46,591 bases of DNA. It comes from Actinophytocola sp. (GTDB lineage Bacteria > Actinomycetota > Actinomycetes > Mycobacteriales > Pseudonocardiaceae). The notes beneath the pieces are model-generated. The model worked only from the letters and a program-made list of their open reading frames with translations, did not search any database and had not been told where the DNA came from. Location: assembly GCA_009377475.1 (NCBI GenBank), contig WHTY01000029.1, positions 1-46,591 of the forward strand, written 5' to 3'. Shown in pieces: positions 1 to 7,421 of the stretch (positions within the stretch are counted from its first letter, which is position 1; every line of letters starts with the position of its first letter). The position numbers and the translations under genes are program-made.

Positions 1-111
1 CAACTCGAACAGCGCATCCGCCCGCCGAGGCAGACACCGGTAGAACTCCCGGCGAAACCCGGCCAGATCCCCGAACGCGTCAACGCGCTCGCCATCGTGC
101 ACACTACTCAC
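1..111 (-). CDS. Transposase, N-terminal part only (cut by window edge)
   Basis: The minus strand reads open from a GTG at 111 (or 102) out of the window. The first residues include HDGERVDAFGDLAGFRREFY followed by RCLPRRADALFEL. This is the typical opening of a transposase family common in Streptomyces and related actinomycetes, which I recognise from memory. A purine-rich AAGGG lies just upstream of the GTG. Only about 37 residues are in the window, so neither catalytic residues nor intactness can be judged. The inverted repeat at 113-170 sits directly before the start, as expected near an IS end. The identification rests on the N-terminal pattern alone. Confidence 0.6.
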   Translation of the reverse strand, partial: MSSVHDGERVDAFGDLAGFRREFYRCLPRRADALFEL

Positions 112-112
112 T

Positions 113-170
113 GCGGCCCTTGTTGTTGATCTTGTTGCTGTGACAAGAAGCATGATCAACCAAGGGCCGC
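113..170. repeat. Inverted repeat at the putative IS left end
   Basis: The arms at 113-131 and 154-170 are complementary, reading GCGGCCCTTGTTGTTGATC and GATCAACCAAGGGCCGC, with two bases missing from the second arm. The spacer is 22 bp. The structure lies immediately upstream of the transposase start and could be the IS terminus or a hairpin limiting transposase expression. The exact IS boundary and any target duplication cannot be fixed because the other end is outside the window. Confidence 0.55.
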
Positions 171-215
171 TTCCATGATCAACCGGGGTCACCACACACC
201 CGACCAGGGGTTAAA

Positions 216-593
216 CGACAAGCTGAGACCGCGGACGTTCTCGAACGACTCACGCACGTCACGCTCGATGACGATGGGAAGCCGCTGTTCGTGGGTGTGG
301 ACGGCGACCCGTGTGCGAGCCAGTCCCCTTACGACGCCGCGTGGCAGCTCTCCAACGACGTGCGTTCTCGTCTCGATGCGTCCCGTCGACGCCCCAGACC
401 GTCGCGCGACCGACTACTCGCTGACTACGTGCGCGACCGGGGTCGGATCTCCTCCACTGAAGCCGCCTCGTTGCTGGGTAGCGCTGCGAACACGGCTCGT
501 GCCGCGCTGGAGGACCTTGAGCGCGACGGTGTCCTCGCCTCGGGTCGCCAGCAACGCCGCGGGCGGGGATTCTTCTACGTCCCTGCTATATAG
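216..593 (+). pseudogene. 3' remnant of a winged-helix protein gene next to the IS
   Basis: One frame is open from before 216 to TAG at 593 and reads sensibly from about 222. It carries VLERLTHVTLDDDGKPLFVG, then a C-terminal winged-helix-like segment (RDRLLADYVRDRGRISSTEA, then AANTARAALEDLERDGVLAS). Frame content continues upstream of the first plausible start (GTG at 291) towards the IS end, so the 5' part is probably missing. That is what an IS insertion or deletion would leave. The helix-turn-helix plus wing (VLASGRQQRRGRGFFYVP) suggests DNA binding. The parent family is not recognised. A short intact gene from GTG 291 (100 aa) is the alternative. Confidence 0.4.
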
Positions 594-608
594 CGCGCGC
601 ACCCGCCG

Positions 609-1097
609 TCACGCCGACTGCGGCAGGTCCTTGGCGTAGCAGCGGCTGCACGGGTCGTCGCGGTAGACGCCGAACCGGGGAATATCGTGGTATCCGGACG
701 ACTCGTACAGCGCCATCGCCTCGGGCTGCTCGGTGCCGGTCTCCAGGATCATCCGTTTGCGGCCCGCGTCGCGGGCGCTCTGTTCGAGGACCTCAAGCAG
801 CGCGCGCGAGTAACCGTTGCCGCGCACGGACTCGGCGACGTACATCCGCTTGATCTCGGCGTCGCCCGGCGTGTACTCCGGCGCGGGGCCGTCCTGGCAG
901 CGCCAGCCGCCGCACGCCACCGGCGTGCCGTCGAGGTACCCGACGAAGAACCGCCCACGCGGCGCCGCGAAGTCGTCCGGGTCGACCGGCGTGACGTCCT
1001 CGTGCCCGTATCGGGCGACGTACTCTCGCTGCACCTCGTCGATCAGCTTGGTCGCGTCGGGGTGGTCGTAGCGAACTGGTGCGAATTCCACGCGCAT
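609..1097 (-). CDS. GNAT family N-acetyltransferase
   Basis: A 162-residue protein with a single GNAT fold. The acetyl-CoA pyrophosphate loop is VRGNGYSRA at residues 91-99, preceded by the beta strand EIKRMYVAES and followed by RMILETGTEQPEAMALYESS, typical motif B. The ATG at 1097 was chosen because the longer upstream reading is Arg/Gly-rich shadow sequence lying inside thiL. Substrate unknown; GNATs of this size acetylate amino groups of small molecules or proteins. It lies 59 bp downstream of thiL on the same strand and may be co-transcribed. The C-terminal CSRCYAKDL carries two cysteines. Confidence 0.8.
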   Translation of the reverse strand: MRVEFAPVRYDHPDATKLIDEVQREYVARYGHEDVTPVDPDDFAAPRGRFFVGYLDGTPVACGGWRCQDGPAPEYTPGDAEIKRMYVAESVRGNGYSRALLEVLEQSARDAGRKRMILETGTEQPEAMALYESSGYHDIPRFGVYRDDPCSRCYAKDLPQSA

Positions 1098-1156
1098 GAG
1101 GGTACGACAGGGCGCGCGACGAGTTCGCCCGAATTTCCGCCGGTGAGACCCAGCGC

Positions 1157-2137
1157 TCACCCGCGCCAGTGCTGCCAGCCCTGCTCCGGCTCGTACGGCT
1201 TGCCGTCGACCGTCACGCCGACGCCCCGGTCGGCGGCCGCCGCGACGACGCCGATGCGCCGCCACCCCTCCGGCACCTCCCGCGCGCTGGGGAACGTCGC
1301 CGCGAGCGCGTGGTCCTCGCCGCCGGTCAGCACCCATCGCAGCGGCTCCGCCCCCAGCGCGGACGCCACCTCGACGAGCTTCTGGTCCACCGGCAGGGCG
1401 TTGGAGTCGACGTCGATGCCAACGCCGGACGCCGTGGCCACGTGGCCGAGGTCGGCGAGCAGCCCGTCGGAGACGTCGATCATGGCGGTGGCGCCAGCGG
1501 CCGCGGCCTCCGGGCCAGCCGCGTACGGCGGCTCGGGGTAGCGGTGCGCGTTGACCACGCTGACCGGCGACCGGAATCCCCTGCCGAGCACGGCGAGCCC
1601 CGCTGCGGACCAGCCGAGCCTGCCCGCGATGGCGACGACCTCGCCCGGCCGCGCGCCGGAACGCCGCACCGGCGTGACGCCGCGCAGGTCACCCAGCGCC
1701 GTCACGCTGATCACGATCTGATCGGCAGCGACGACGTCCCCGCCGACGAGGCCGATCCCTGCGCGTTCGGCTTCCTCCCACATGCCGTCCGCCAGCTCGG
1801 TGATCTGCTCGGTGCGCGTCGCGCCGGGACAGGCGAGCCCGACGAGCACCGCGGTCGGCATCGCGCCCATGGCGGCGACGTCGGCGAGGTTCACCGCGAC
1901 CGCCTTCCTGCCGACCTGTGCCGGGCTGGACCAGTCGAGCCGGAAGTGCACGTTCTGCACCAGCATGTCCGTGCTGGCGACGACCTTGCCGTCCGGCGAC
2001 GCGACGATCGCGGCGTCGTCGCCAGGGCCGAGCAGCGTGTGCGCCGGCTGGCTGCGATGCCGGGTCACCGAGTCGATCAAACCGAACTCACCGATCTCCG
2101 CGACGGTGCCTTCGGTCGGTCCCTGCTGCGACGGCAC
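1157..2137 (-). CDS. thiL: Thiamine-monophosphate kinase
   Basis: Phosphorylates thiamine monophosphate with ATP to give thiamine pyrophosphate, the last step of cofactor B1 synthesis. The 326 residues match the family. Recognisable ThiL/PurM-fold motifs are GEFGLIDSVTRHR, the Mg/ATP motif LGPGDDAAIV near residue 36, STDMLVQNVHFRLDW, NLADVAAMGA, GLVGGDVVAADQIVISVTAL and, near the C-terminus, the second glycine-rich loop WVLTGGEDHALAATF. The ATG at 2137 is the natural start. It is divergent from the AsnC-like gene across about 165 bp that must hold both promoters. It opens the conserved thiL-to-ndgR core block. Confidence 0.95.
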   Translation of the reverse strand: MPSQQGPTEGTVAEIGEFGLIDSVTRHRSQPAHTLLGPGDDAAIVASPDGKVVASTDMLVQNVHFRLDWSSPAQVGRKAVAVNLADVAAMGAMPTAVLVGLACPGATRTEQITELADGMWEEAERAGIGLVGGDVVAADQIVISVTALGDLRGVTPVRRSGARPGEVVAIAGRLGWSAAGLAVLGRGFRSPVSVVNAHRYPEPPYAAGPEAAAAGATAMIDVSDGLLADLGHVATASGVGIDVDSNALPVDQKLVEVASALGAEPLRWVLTGGEDHALAATFPSAREVPEGWRRIGVVAAAADRGVGVTVDGKPYEPEQGWQHWRG

Positions 2138-2303
2138 GCTGACCTCCAGAGTCTCGGGGGTTGGGGTTTACGACCGCCGCACGCGACTGGCCGCGCGCAC
2201 TGCGCTGCCAGCCACCACTGGCTGCGGTAGGTTGGCGATCCACGTCAATCCTGCCTCACTACATTGGACACCGAACCAACCGACGCAGACGAAAGGGCGC
2301 GCC

Positions 2304-2537
2304 GTGGTCCACGCATACATCCTGATTCAGACCGAAGTCGGCAAGGCTGCCTCGGTCGCGGCCGAGATCGCCGAGATCCCCGGTGTGGCCAGCTCGGAGG
2401 ACGTGACCGGCCCGTACGACGTCATCGTCAGGGCAGAGGCGGAGAACGTCGACCAGCTCGGCCAGCTGGTCGTCGCGAAGGTGCAGAACGTCAGCGGAAT
2501 CACACGCACCCTCACCTGCCCCGTGGTGCACCTCTGA
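2304..2537 (+). CDS. Stand-alone AsnC/Lrp ligand-binding (RAM) domain protein
   Basis: A 77-residue protein made only of the RAM effector domain of the Lrp/AsnC family, with no DNA-binding helix-turn-helix. Characteristic segments are HAYILIQTEVGKAASVAAEI, the PGV turn, the beta strand TGPYDVIVRAEAENVDQLGQ and IPGV/VSGITRTLTC. The GTG at 2304 is chosen because a GAAAGGG ribosome site sits seven bases upstream. Such proteins bind amino acids and form ring oligomers, and may modulate full-length Lrp proteins. The role here is not known. It precedes the DUF3515 gene by 20 bp, so the pair is probably one transcript. Confidence 0.88.
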   Translation: MVHAYILIQTEVGKAASVAAEIAEIPGVASSEDVTGPYDVIVRAEAENVDQLGQLVVAKVQNVSGITRTLTCPVVHL

Positions 2538-2557
2538 GGCTGTGATGTCGTAACGCC

Positions 2558-3121
2558 GTGTCTGAACCGGATACCTCGGATGGTGCCGCACCGTCCCGCA
2601 CGCTGATCATCGTCGCCGCCGTGCTCGGCCTCGGGCTGGTGGCCGCCGTTGTCGCCATCGGCCTGCTCGGCGGCGGCAGCAGCGACGACACTGGCACCGA
2701 CACCGCTGCGAACGGCCCGCTCGCACTGCCCGGCGCGCCAGCGCCGAAGGCGGACTCCCCCGCGTGCACCACGCTGCTCGACGCGCTGCCGGACACGCTG
2801 GAGTCCGCTGGCGAGCAGCTTTCCCGCCGCGAACTGGCCGATCCCGCACCCGAGGGAGCCGCCGCCTGGGGCGGGGCGAACCCGGTCGTGCTGCGGTGCG
2901 GCACCCCGAAGCCGGGCGACCTCACGACGACGTCGAAGCTGCGCCAGGTCAACGACGTGCAGTGGCTGCCGGTGCAGGACCAGGCGTCGACGACGTGGTA
3001 CGCGGTGGATCGCAAGGCGTACGTCGCGCTGACCGTGCCCGCCGACGCGGGCACCGGTCCGCTGCAGGAGATCTCGGACATCATCGACGCCGAGCTCACG
3101 GCCGTGCCGCCCCGGCCGTGA
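2558..3121 (+). CDS. DUF3515 family membrane-anchored protein
   Basis: A 187-residue protein with one N-terminal membrane segment (about residues 17-38, LIIVAAVLGLGLVAAVVAIG) and an extracytoplasmic DUF3515 domain. Features of that domain are a conserved cysteine early (SPACTTLLDALP) and a second in VVLRCGTPKPGDL, probably disulfide-linked, followed by VQWLPVQDQASTTWYAVDR. Mycobacterial relatives occupy the same position beside ddl. No enzymatic role is known. The start is GTG at 2558. Its 3' end converges on ddl, with a long palindrome between them. Confidence 0.85.
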   Translation: MSEPDTSDGAAPSRTLIIVAAVLGLGLVAAVVAIGLLGGGSSDDTGTDTAANGPLALPGAPAPKADSPACTTLLDALPDTLESAGEQLSRRELADPAPEGAAAWGGANPVVLRCGTPKPGDLTTTSKLRQVNDVQWLPVQDQASTTWYAVDRKAYVALTVPADAGTGPLQEISDIIDAELTAVPPRP

Positions 3122-3131
3122 CGCCGGGCGG

Positions 3132-3194
3132 GCGGTGCTACGAAGGGCTTCTTACTTGCGTCTGACGCAAGTAAGAAGCCCTTCGTAGCACCGC
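3132..3194. terminator. 30-bp perfect palindrome between convergent genes (bidirectional terminator candidate)
   Basis: The arms 3132-3161 and 3165-3194 are perfectly complementary over 30 bases around the 3-base loop CTG. The structure lies between the stops of the DUF3515 gene and ddl, so transcription from both sides would form the same hairpin. There is no distinct U-tract, but a hairpin this long between convergent stops would be expected to stop or stabilise both transcripts. The arms also contain the lower-GC core CTTACTTGCGT, unlike neighbouring DNA. It may be a dispersed palindromic repeat rather than a local terminator. Confidence 0.75.
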
Positions 3195-3199
3195 GCAGG

Positions 3200-4318
3200 T
3201 CAGCGCAGCCCGGTGCCCCTGCTCAGCGCGGTCTCAACCAGCGTCGTCAGGAGCGTCGCGTAGTCCACGCCGGTGACCTCCCACATCTTCGGGTAGGCCG
3301 ACGTCGTCGTGAACCCGGGCAGCGTGTTGACCTCGTTGACCGTCAGCTCGCCGTCCGCGCCGACGAAGAAGTCCACCCGCGCCAGCCCTTCGCAGTCCAG
3401 CGCGCCGAACGCGCGCACCGCCATCGCCCGCAGCCGCTCGGTGGTGGTGTCGTCCAGCTTGGCGGGGATGTCCAGCTCTGCGGCCTCACCGAGGTACTTG
3501 GTCTCGAAGTCGTACCAGGCGGAGTCGTCGTCGGCGAGCACCCTGATCTCGGCAGGCAGCGATGCCTCGACCCGCCCGTCCGGGAACTCCAGCACGCCGC
3601 ACTCGATCTCCCTGCCGACGACCGCCGCCTCGATCAGCACCTTCGGGTCGGTCTCGCGGGCCAGCGCGATCGCGTCGTCCAGCCGCGACCAGTCGGTCAC
3701 CTTGCTGATGCCGATGGACGAACCCGCGCGCGCCGGTTTCACGAAGACCGGCAGCCCGAGACGGTCGCGCTCCGAGACGTCGAGGGTGGCGACGTTGCGG
3801 TCGAGCACCGCGTACGTGCCGACCGGCAGCCCTTCCGCGGCGAGGAGTTTCTTGGCGAACACCTTGTCCATCGCGGCGGCGCTGGCAAGCACCCCGGCGC
3901 CGACGTAGGGCAGGTCGGCCATCTCGAGCAGACCCTGGATGGTCCCGTCCTCGCCGAACGCGCCGTGCAGCACGGGGAACACGACGTCGACCCCGGCCAG
4001 CGTGTGCAGCTCGTCGCCGGCGCCGATCATGACCAGGTCGCGGCGGGTCGGATCGCCCGCGAGCACCAGCTCGTCGCCGGACTCCACCGAGGGCAACGTC
4101 CTGCCGTCGATGGCGAGCGCCTTCGGGTCGCTGGTGCCGAGCACCCAGCCGCCCTGCGGGGTGATGCCGATCGGGACGACCTCGAACCGCTCCGGGTCGA
4201 GGTTGGCGAGGATACTGCCCGCCGACACGCAGGAAATGGTGTGTTCCGTACTGCGGCCGCCGAACACGACCGCCACCCTCGTCTTGCGCCCCTGCGGTGC
4301 CGAATTCGCCTCGCTCAT
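3200..4318 (-). CDS. ddl: D-alanine--D-alanine ligase
   Basis: Joins two D-alanines with ATP for peptidoglycan precursor synthesis in the cytoplasm. At 372 residues it has the family length. The N-terminal lobe shows [20 protein letters not shown], the ATP-grasp domain has [19 protein letters not shown], and the metal/product site is [21 protein letters not shown] with the WEVTGVDY tail. The ATG at 4318 is the start. In mycobacteria ddl lies directly beside gpsA; here about 4.6 kb of other genes separates them. About 100 bp lies between it and the mocR-type gene on the same strand. Confidence 0.95.
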   Translation of the reverse strand: MSEANSAPQGRKTRVAVVFGGRSTEHTISCVSAGSILANLDPERFEVVPIGITPQGGWVLGTSDPKALAIDGRTLPSVESGDELVLAGDPTRRDLVMIGAGDELHTLAGVDVVFPVLHGAFGEDGTIQGLLEMADLPYVGAGVLASAAAMDKVFAKKLLAAEGLPVGTYAVLDRNVATLDVSERDRLGLPVFVKPARAGSSIGISKVTDWSRLDDAIALARETDPKVLIEAAVVGREIECGVLEFPDGRVEASLPAEIRVLADDDSAWYDFETKYLGEAAELDIPAKLDDTTTERLRAMAVRAFGALDCEGLARVDFFVGADGELTVNEVNTLPGFTTTSAYPKMWEVTGVDYATLLTTLVETALSRGTGLR

Positions 4319-4389
4319 GCGGCCTCCTCATCGCGCGCGGCGAGCCGCGCCAACGTCACGACGTCGGCCAGCATGGTGTCCGATGATTC

Positions 4390-4406
4390 GGACCTGCAAG
4401 CAGTCC
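4390..4406. repeat. Short hairpin GGACCTGCAAGCAGTCC
   Basis: A 17-base imperfect palindrome (GGAC-C-TGC-AA-GCAGTCC, one bulged C) lies in the gap upstream of ddl. Its core CTGCAAGCAG is the same as in the 34-bp tandem repeats at the leuC-leuD junction (17759-17853). Two unlinked occurrences suggest a dispersed element in this genome. Function unknown. Confidence 0.45.
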
Positions 4407-4421
4407 TCATGAAGGCCGACC

Positions 4422-5831
4422 CTACCCCCGACGTGTGAGCACGCCGACGAGCACACCCACCGCTTCGTGGAGCTCCTGACGTGAGCACCCCGCGTAACCG
4501 ATCGCGATGCCGTATGCGGTCGGTTCGTCCGCATAGTGCCGCGCTAGCCCGTCGAGCAGAATGCCGCGCTGCCGCGCCGCCCGCAGTTTCGCGCGTTCGT
4601 CCTCAGCCGAGGCCAACGGGACGACGAGGTGCGCGCCCGCGTCGTCGCCCAGCATGTCGATGCCCGCCTCCCGCAGCGCACCGACCAGCAACTGCCGCCG
4701 TTCGGACATCTCCCTGCGCACGCGCCGCAGATGGCGGCCGAGGTCACCGCTGTGGGCGAACTCGGTGAACACCCGCTGCCCCGCTGGCGACGGCCGGGTG
4801 CCGGTGCGGTCGCGGTAGGTCAGCACCGTGTCCGCCACCCCGTGCGGCGCGACCAGCCAGCCAGCGCCGAGCGTCGGCGTGAGGATCTTGCTGGTAGTGC
4901 CCAGGTGCACCACGACGTCCGGCGCGAGGCCAGCCAGCAGCGGCAGCGGGGCGACGTCGAAGCGCAGTTCGCCGTCGTAGTCGTCCTCGATCACGAGGAA
5001 GCCCTCCGCGCGGGCGCGCTCGACCAGCGCCACCCTGCGGGTCGCGCTCATCCTGCTGCCCATCGGGTACTGGTGCGCCGGGGAGCAGTACACGGCCTTG
5101 GCGCCGGCGGGAACGGCGTCGACCACGATGCCGTCGGTGTCCACCGGCACGCCGACCACGCGCAGCCCGGCCGCGAGGAACGCCTGCACCGCGCGCTGGT
5201 AGCCAGGCTCCTCCACGGCAACGACGTCGCCCGGCTGGAACAGCGCCGAGGCCAGCTCGGCGACGGCGCTGGTGGTACCCGCCGTGGCGAGCACGCTGGC
5301 GGAGGCGATCATCAGACCCCGGTGCCGCAGCAGGTGCTCCGCGATGGCGGCGCGGTAGGCGGTGAGCCCGGCGCGTTCGGTCTGCTGCGACGGCGGCGTG
5401 TCGGCGGCGGCCCGCCACGCCCTGCGCCACGCCGCGCGTTCGATGCCGTCCGCCCACGGCACGCCTGGCACCAGCGCGAGCAGGTCGTCGCCGTCGGTGT
5501 CGTCCTCCGGGATGGCGCTGCGCTGCGGCGCATCGGTGGGCGGCGTGGTCGTCACGTAGGTGCCGGAGCCGTGCTTGCCCGCGATCCAGCCCTCGGCGTG
5601 CAGTTGCTCGTAGGCCGCCGACGTCACGGTCCTGCTGACGCCGAGCCGCCCCGCGAGCGCACGCGTGGACGGCAACCGGTCCCCGCCACGCAGGTGTCCG
5701 GTGGCGGCGGCGTCCCGGAGCGCGTCGGCGAGCTGCACCGCGAGCGGCACCGCGGACCGCCGGTCCAGCGCGACCGGCAGCGCGGTGTCGACGCCGGTGC
5801 TCGCCCCGCCGGATGCCGGGTAGGTCGTCAT
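4422..5831 (-). CDS. MocR/GabR-type transcriptional regulator (GntR helix-turn-helix fused to class I aminotransferase)
   Basis: A 469-residue regulator. Residues ~20-90 form a GntR winged helix (RSAVPLAVQLADALRDAAAT, then LPSTRALAGRLGVSRTVTSA). The rest is a type I aminotransferase fold using PLP as effector: EDDYDGELRF, the PLP-lysine segment HLGTTSKILTPTLGAGWLV and a C-terminal IAIGYAG. The start is ATG at 5831. It is divergent from a PNPOx-family gene across about 77 bp containing an inverted CCAAGTGG pair, a likely operator. In this family such pairs usually mean vitamin B6 or amine sensing. The specific ligand cannot be read from sequence. Confidence 0.9.
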   Translation of the reverse strand: MTTYPASGGASTGVDTALPVALDRRSAVPLAVQLADALRDAAATGHLRGGDRLPSTRALAGRLGVSRTVTSAAYEQLHAEGWIAGKHGSGTYVTTTPPTDAPQRSAIPEDDTDGDDLLALVPGVPWADGIERAAWRRAWRAAADTPPSQQTERAGLTAYRAAIAEHLLRHRGLMIASASVLATAGTTSAVAELASALFQPGDVVAVEEPGYQRAVQAFLAAGLRVVGVPVDTDGIVVDAVPAGAKAVYCSPAHQYPMGSRMSATRRVALVERARAEGFLVIEDDYDGELRFDVAPLPLLAGLAPDVVVHLGTTSKILTPTLGAGWLVAPHGVADTVLTYRDRTGTRPSPAGQRVFTEFAHSGDLGRHLRRVRREMSERRQLLVGALREAGIDMLGDDAGAHLVVPLASAEDERAKLRAARQRGILLDGLARHYADEPTAYGIAIGYAGCSRQELHEAVGVLVGVLTRRG

Positions 5832-5838
5832 GCCAACT

Positions 5839-5891
5839 CCAAGTGGACTTCTAGATTACAGAAAGATTGGCCGTTCCATCATGCCACTTGG
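5839..5891. promoter_or_regulatory. Inverted CCAAGTGG / CCACTTGG pair in the mocR-PNPOx gap
   Basis: CCAAGTGG (5839-5846) and its exact complement CCACTTGG (5884-5891) are 37 bp apart in the short divergent intergenic region. The DNA between them is locally AT-rich (TCTAGATTACAGAAAGATTG), fitting promoters for both genes. The arrangement suits a dimeric GntR/MocR regulator bridging two half-sites. The operator role is inferred. Confidence 0.45.
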
Positions 5892-5908
5892 CGGGCGAAG
5901 CTGGCACC

Positions 5909-6613
5909 ATGACGCCGTCCACAACCGCAACCACGCTGTCCTCGACCGACCGCAGCACGCCCGGCCGCACCAAGCACCGCACCCTGTTCGACCGCGCCGC
6001 GCTCTACGACGTGCTGGATGCCGGGCTGCTCTGCCATCTCGGGCTGGTGCTCGACGGCTCGCCCGTCGTCCTGCCGACAGGGTACGGACGCGACGGCGAC
6101 ACGCTGTACCTGCACGGCTCGACCGGGGCCCGCAGCCTGCGCGCGGCGGCCGACGGCATCGACGTCTGCGTGACCGTGACGCACCTCGACGGCATCGTCT
6201 ACGCGCGCAGCCTCAACCACCACTCGATGAACTACCGCAGCGCTGTCGTGCACGGCCGCGCCCGCCCGGTCACCGAGCGGGAGGAGAAGCTGCACGGGCT
6301 GCGGGCGGTCACTGAGCACATGGCGCCTGGGTCGTGGGAGCACGCGCGCGGCATCAACACGAAGGAGTACGCCGCCGTGTCGGTGCTGGCGCTGCCATTG
6401 CACGAGGCGTCCGTGAAGGTCAGGGCCGAGGGCCCGAACGACGACGCGGAGGACGTCGAGGCGAACGCGGCGTGGGCCGGTGTGTTGCCGATCCGGCAGG
6501 TGTTCGGCACCCCGGAACCCGCCGCCGACCTCGCGACCGACCTGCCCATCCCGGAGCACGTCGCCGCCCGCACGGCTCAGGCCAGCACCGGACCCCGGAC
6601 GTCGTCCCGGTAG
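5909..6613 (+). CDS. Pyridoxamine 5'-phosphate oxidase family protein (split-barrel flavin-binding fold)
   Basis: A 234-residue protein of the PNPOx-like split-barrel fold, which binds FMN, F420 or haem. Segments are LYDVLDAGLLCHLGLVLDGS, VVLPTGYGRDGDTLYLHGST, VCVTVTHLDGIVYARSLNHH and MNYRSAVVHGRARPV. The ATG at 5909 is preferred over a start 42 bases upstream, which would sit inside the divergent operator region. Its partner is the MocR regulator, so the gene is probably controlled by it. Substrate unknown; many members are not true PNP oxidases. Its last 37 bases overlap the 3' end of the opposing cysteine dioxygenase gene. Confidence 0.85.
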   Translation: MTPSTTATTLSSTDRSTPGRTKHRTLFDRAALYDVLDAGLLCHLGLVLDGSPVVLPTGYGRDGDTLYLHGSTGARSLRAAADGIDVCVTVTHLDGIVYARSLNHHSMNYRSAVVHGRARPVTEREEKLHGLRAVTEHMAPGSWEHARGINTKEYAAVSVLALPLHEASVKVRAEGPNDDAEDVEANAAWAGVLPIRQVFGTPEPAADLATDLPIPEHVAARTAQASTGPRTSSR

Positions 6614-7068
6614 GAGCGCATCGTCCTGCCGCCGTAGCGGTAGACGTGGATGCTCACGGCCGGGTCCGGCCCAACGTTGGTCACCTGGTGCACGTAGCCG
6701 GGGCCGAACACCCGCGACTGGCCGACGTGCAGCTCGTGGATGTCCAACGCCTCGGGCCGGGTCTCCGTCTCGGCCACCGCGCTGCCGCGTGCGACGACCT
6801 CGGTGAGCTTGCCGCTGACGACGGTGAACGCGCCGCTGGTGTCGCCGTGGTCGTGCAGGTCGGTGCGCTGCCCTGGGAGCCAGCTCAGCAGCCAGACCTC
6901 GTCGGCGTCGGTGCGTTCGACGAGCGTGGCGAACCGCTCGTCGGGGTCGTAGCGGAGCAGGTGCCGCCAGGAGTCGCGGTCGGCGGCGTAGGAGAGGGCG
7001 ACGCGCACCGGGTGGCGCAGGGCCGGGTTCTCCGGCGCGGCGACGGTGTTGTCAGGAACGGCGAACAT
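6577..7068 (-). CDS. Cysteine dioxygenase (cupin)
   Basis: A 163-residue type I cysteine dioxygenase, which oxidises cysteine to cysteine sulfinate with O2 at a non-haem iron. The iron ligands are visible as His72 and His74 (RTDLHDHGDTSGAF) and His127 (FGPGYVHQVTNVG). The length suits bacterial CDOs. The ATG at 7068 is preferred because the frame upstream is low-complexity Arg/Val sequence. Its 3' end overlaps the opposing PNPOx-family gene by 37 bp. A sulfatase gene lies divergently upstream, so the two sulfur-related genes share one intergenic region. The product could feed taurine or pyruvate plus sulfite; no partner enzyme is in the window. Confidence 0.88.
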   Translation of the reverse strand: MFAVPDNTVAAPENPALRHPVRVALSYAADRDSWRHLLRYDPDERFATLVERTDADEVWLLSWLPGQRTDLHDHGDTSGAFTVVSGKLTEVVARGSAVAETETRPEALDIHELHVGQSRVFGPGYVHQVTNVGPDPAVSIHVYRYGGRTMRSYRDDVRGPVLA

Positions 7069-7421
7069 CGAGAGGTCCTTGCTGGGAGTGACGGCGGGAA
7101 GAGAAACGGCTGCGCGCTCAGGCAGTGCTGCGCGCGACGGGTCACTGACAACAACAAGGACAAGGACACGGACACGGCGCGGCGGCGGCTCGGGCAATCC
7201 CCTGCCGCGAGAACAGCGCACGCTCGGTCATGGCGTCTAGCGAAGCAGGCGCCTCAGCGCAGGTCAAGCCGGTGCCCACGGAATGAGACACCGGCCATGC
7301 GCGCCCGCGACCAAGCCGTTGTACTGCCGTGATTGTCTATTTCATGTCTGAGTGTCAGTATTATATCTGAATAGTTACTGTTGGATTTTCGTCTGATCCT
7401 GGGTCTGGGGTAGGAAACTCA
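7069..7421. other. Divergent intergenic region, cysteine dioxygenase / sulfatase
   Basis: This 353-bp gap holds no convincing gene. Near 7150-7175 it has short direct repeats built on AAGGAC/ACGGAC. The last 100 bp before the sulfatase is strongly AT-enriched (TTGTCTATTTCATG, then TCAGTATTATATCTGAATAG), clearly unlike its surroundings and suitable for a regulated sulfatase promoter. CAGTA and TACTG form a loose inverted pair in that segment. Confidence 0.5.

Noticed and set aside
2138..2303. TPP riboswitch upstream of thiL
   Set aside because: No CUGAGA/ACC-UGA-type conserved TPP-box elements could be found on the thiL strand in this gap.
6885..7175. Possible leader peptide (TRRAQHCLSAQPFLFPPS) upstream of the cysteine dioxygenase
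   Set aside because: The frame has no short stop before the dioxygenase gene and runs deep into it in another frame. Known actinobacterial sulfur-gene leader peptides have different patterns.
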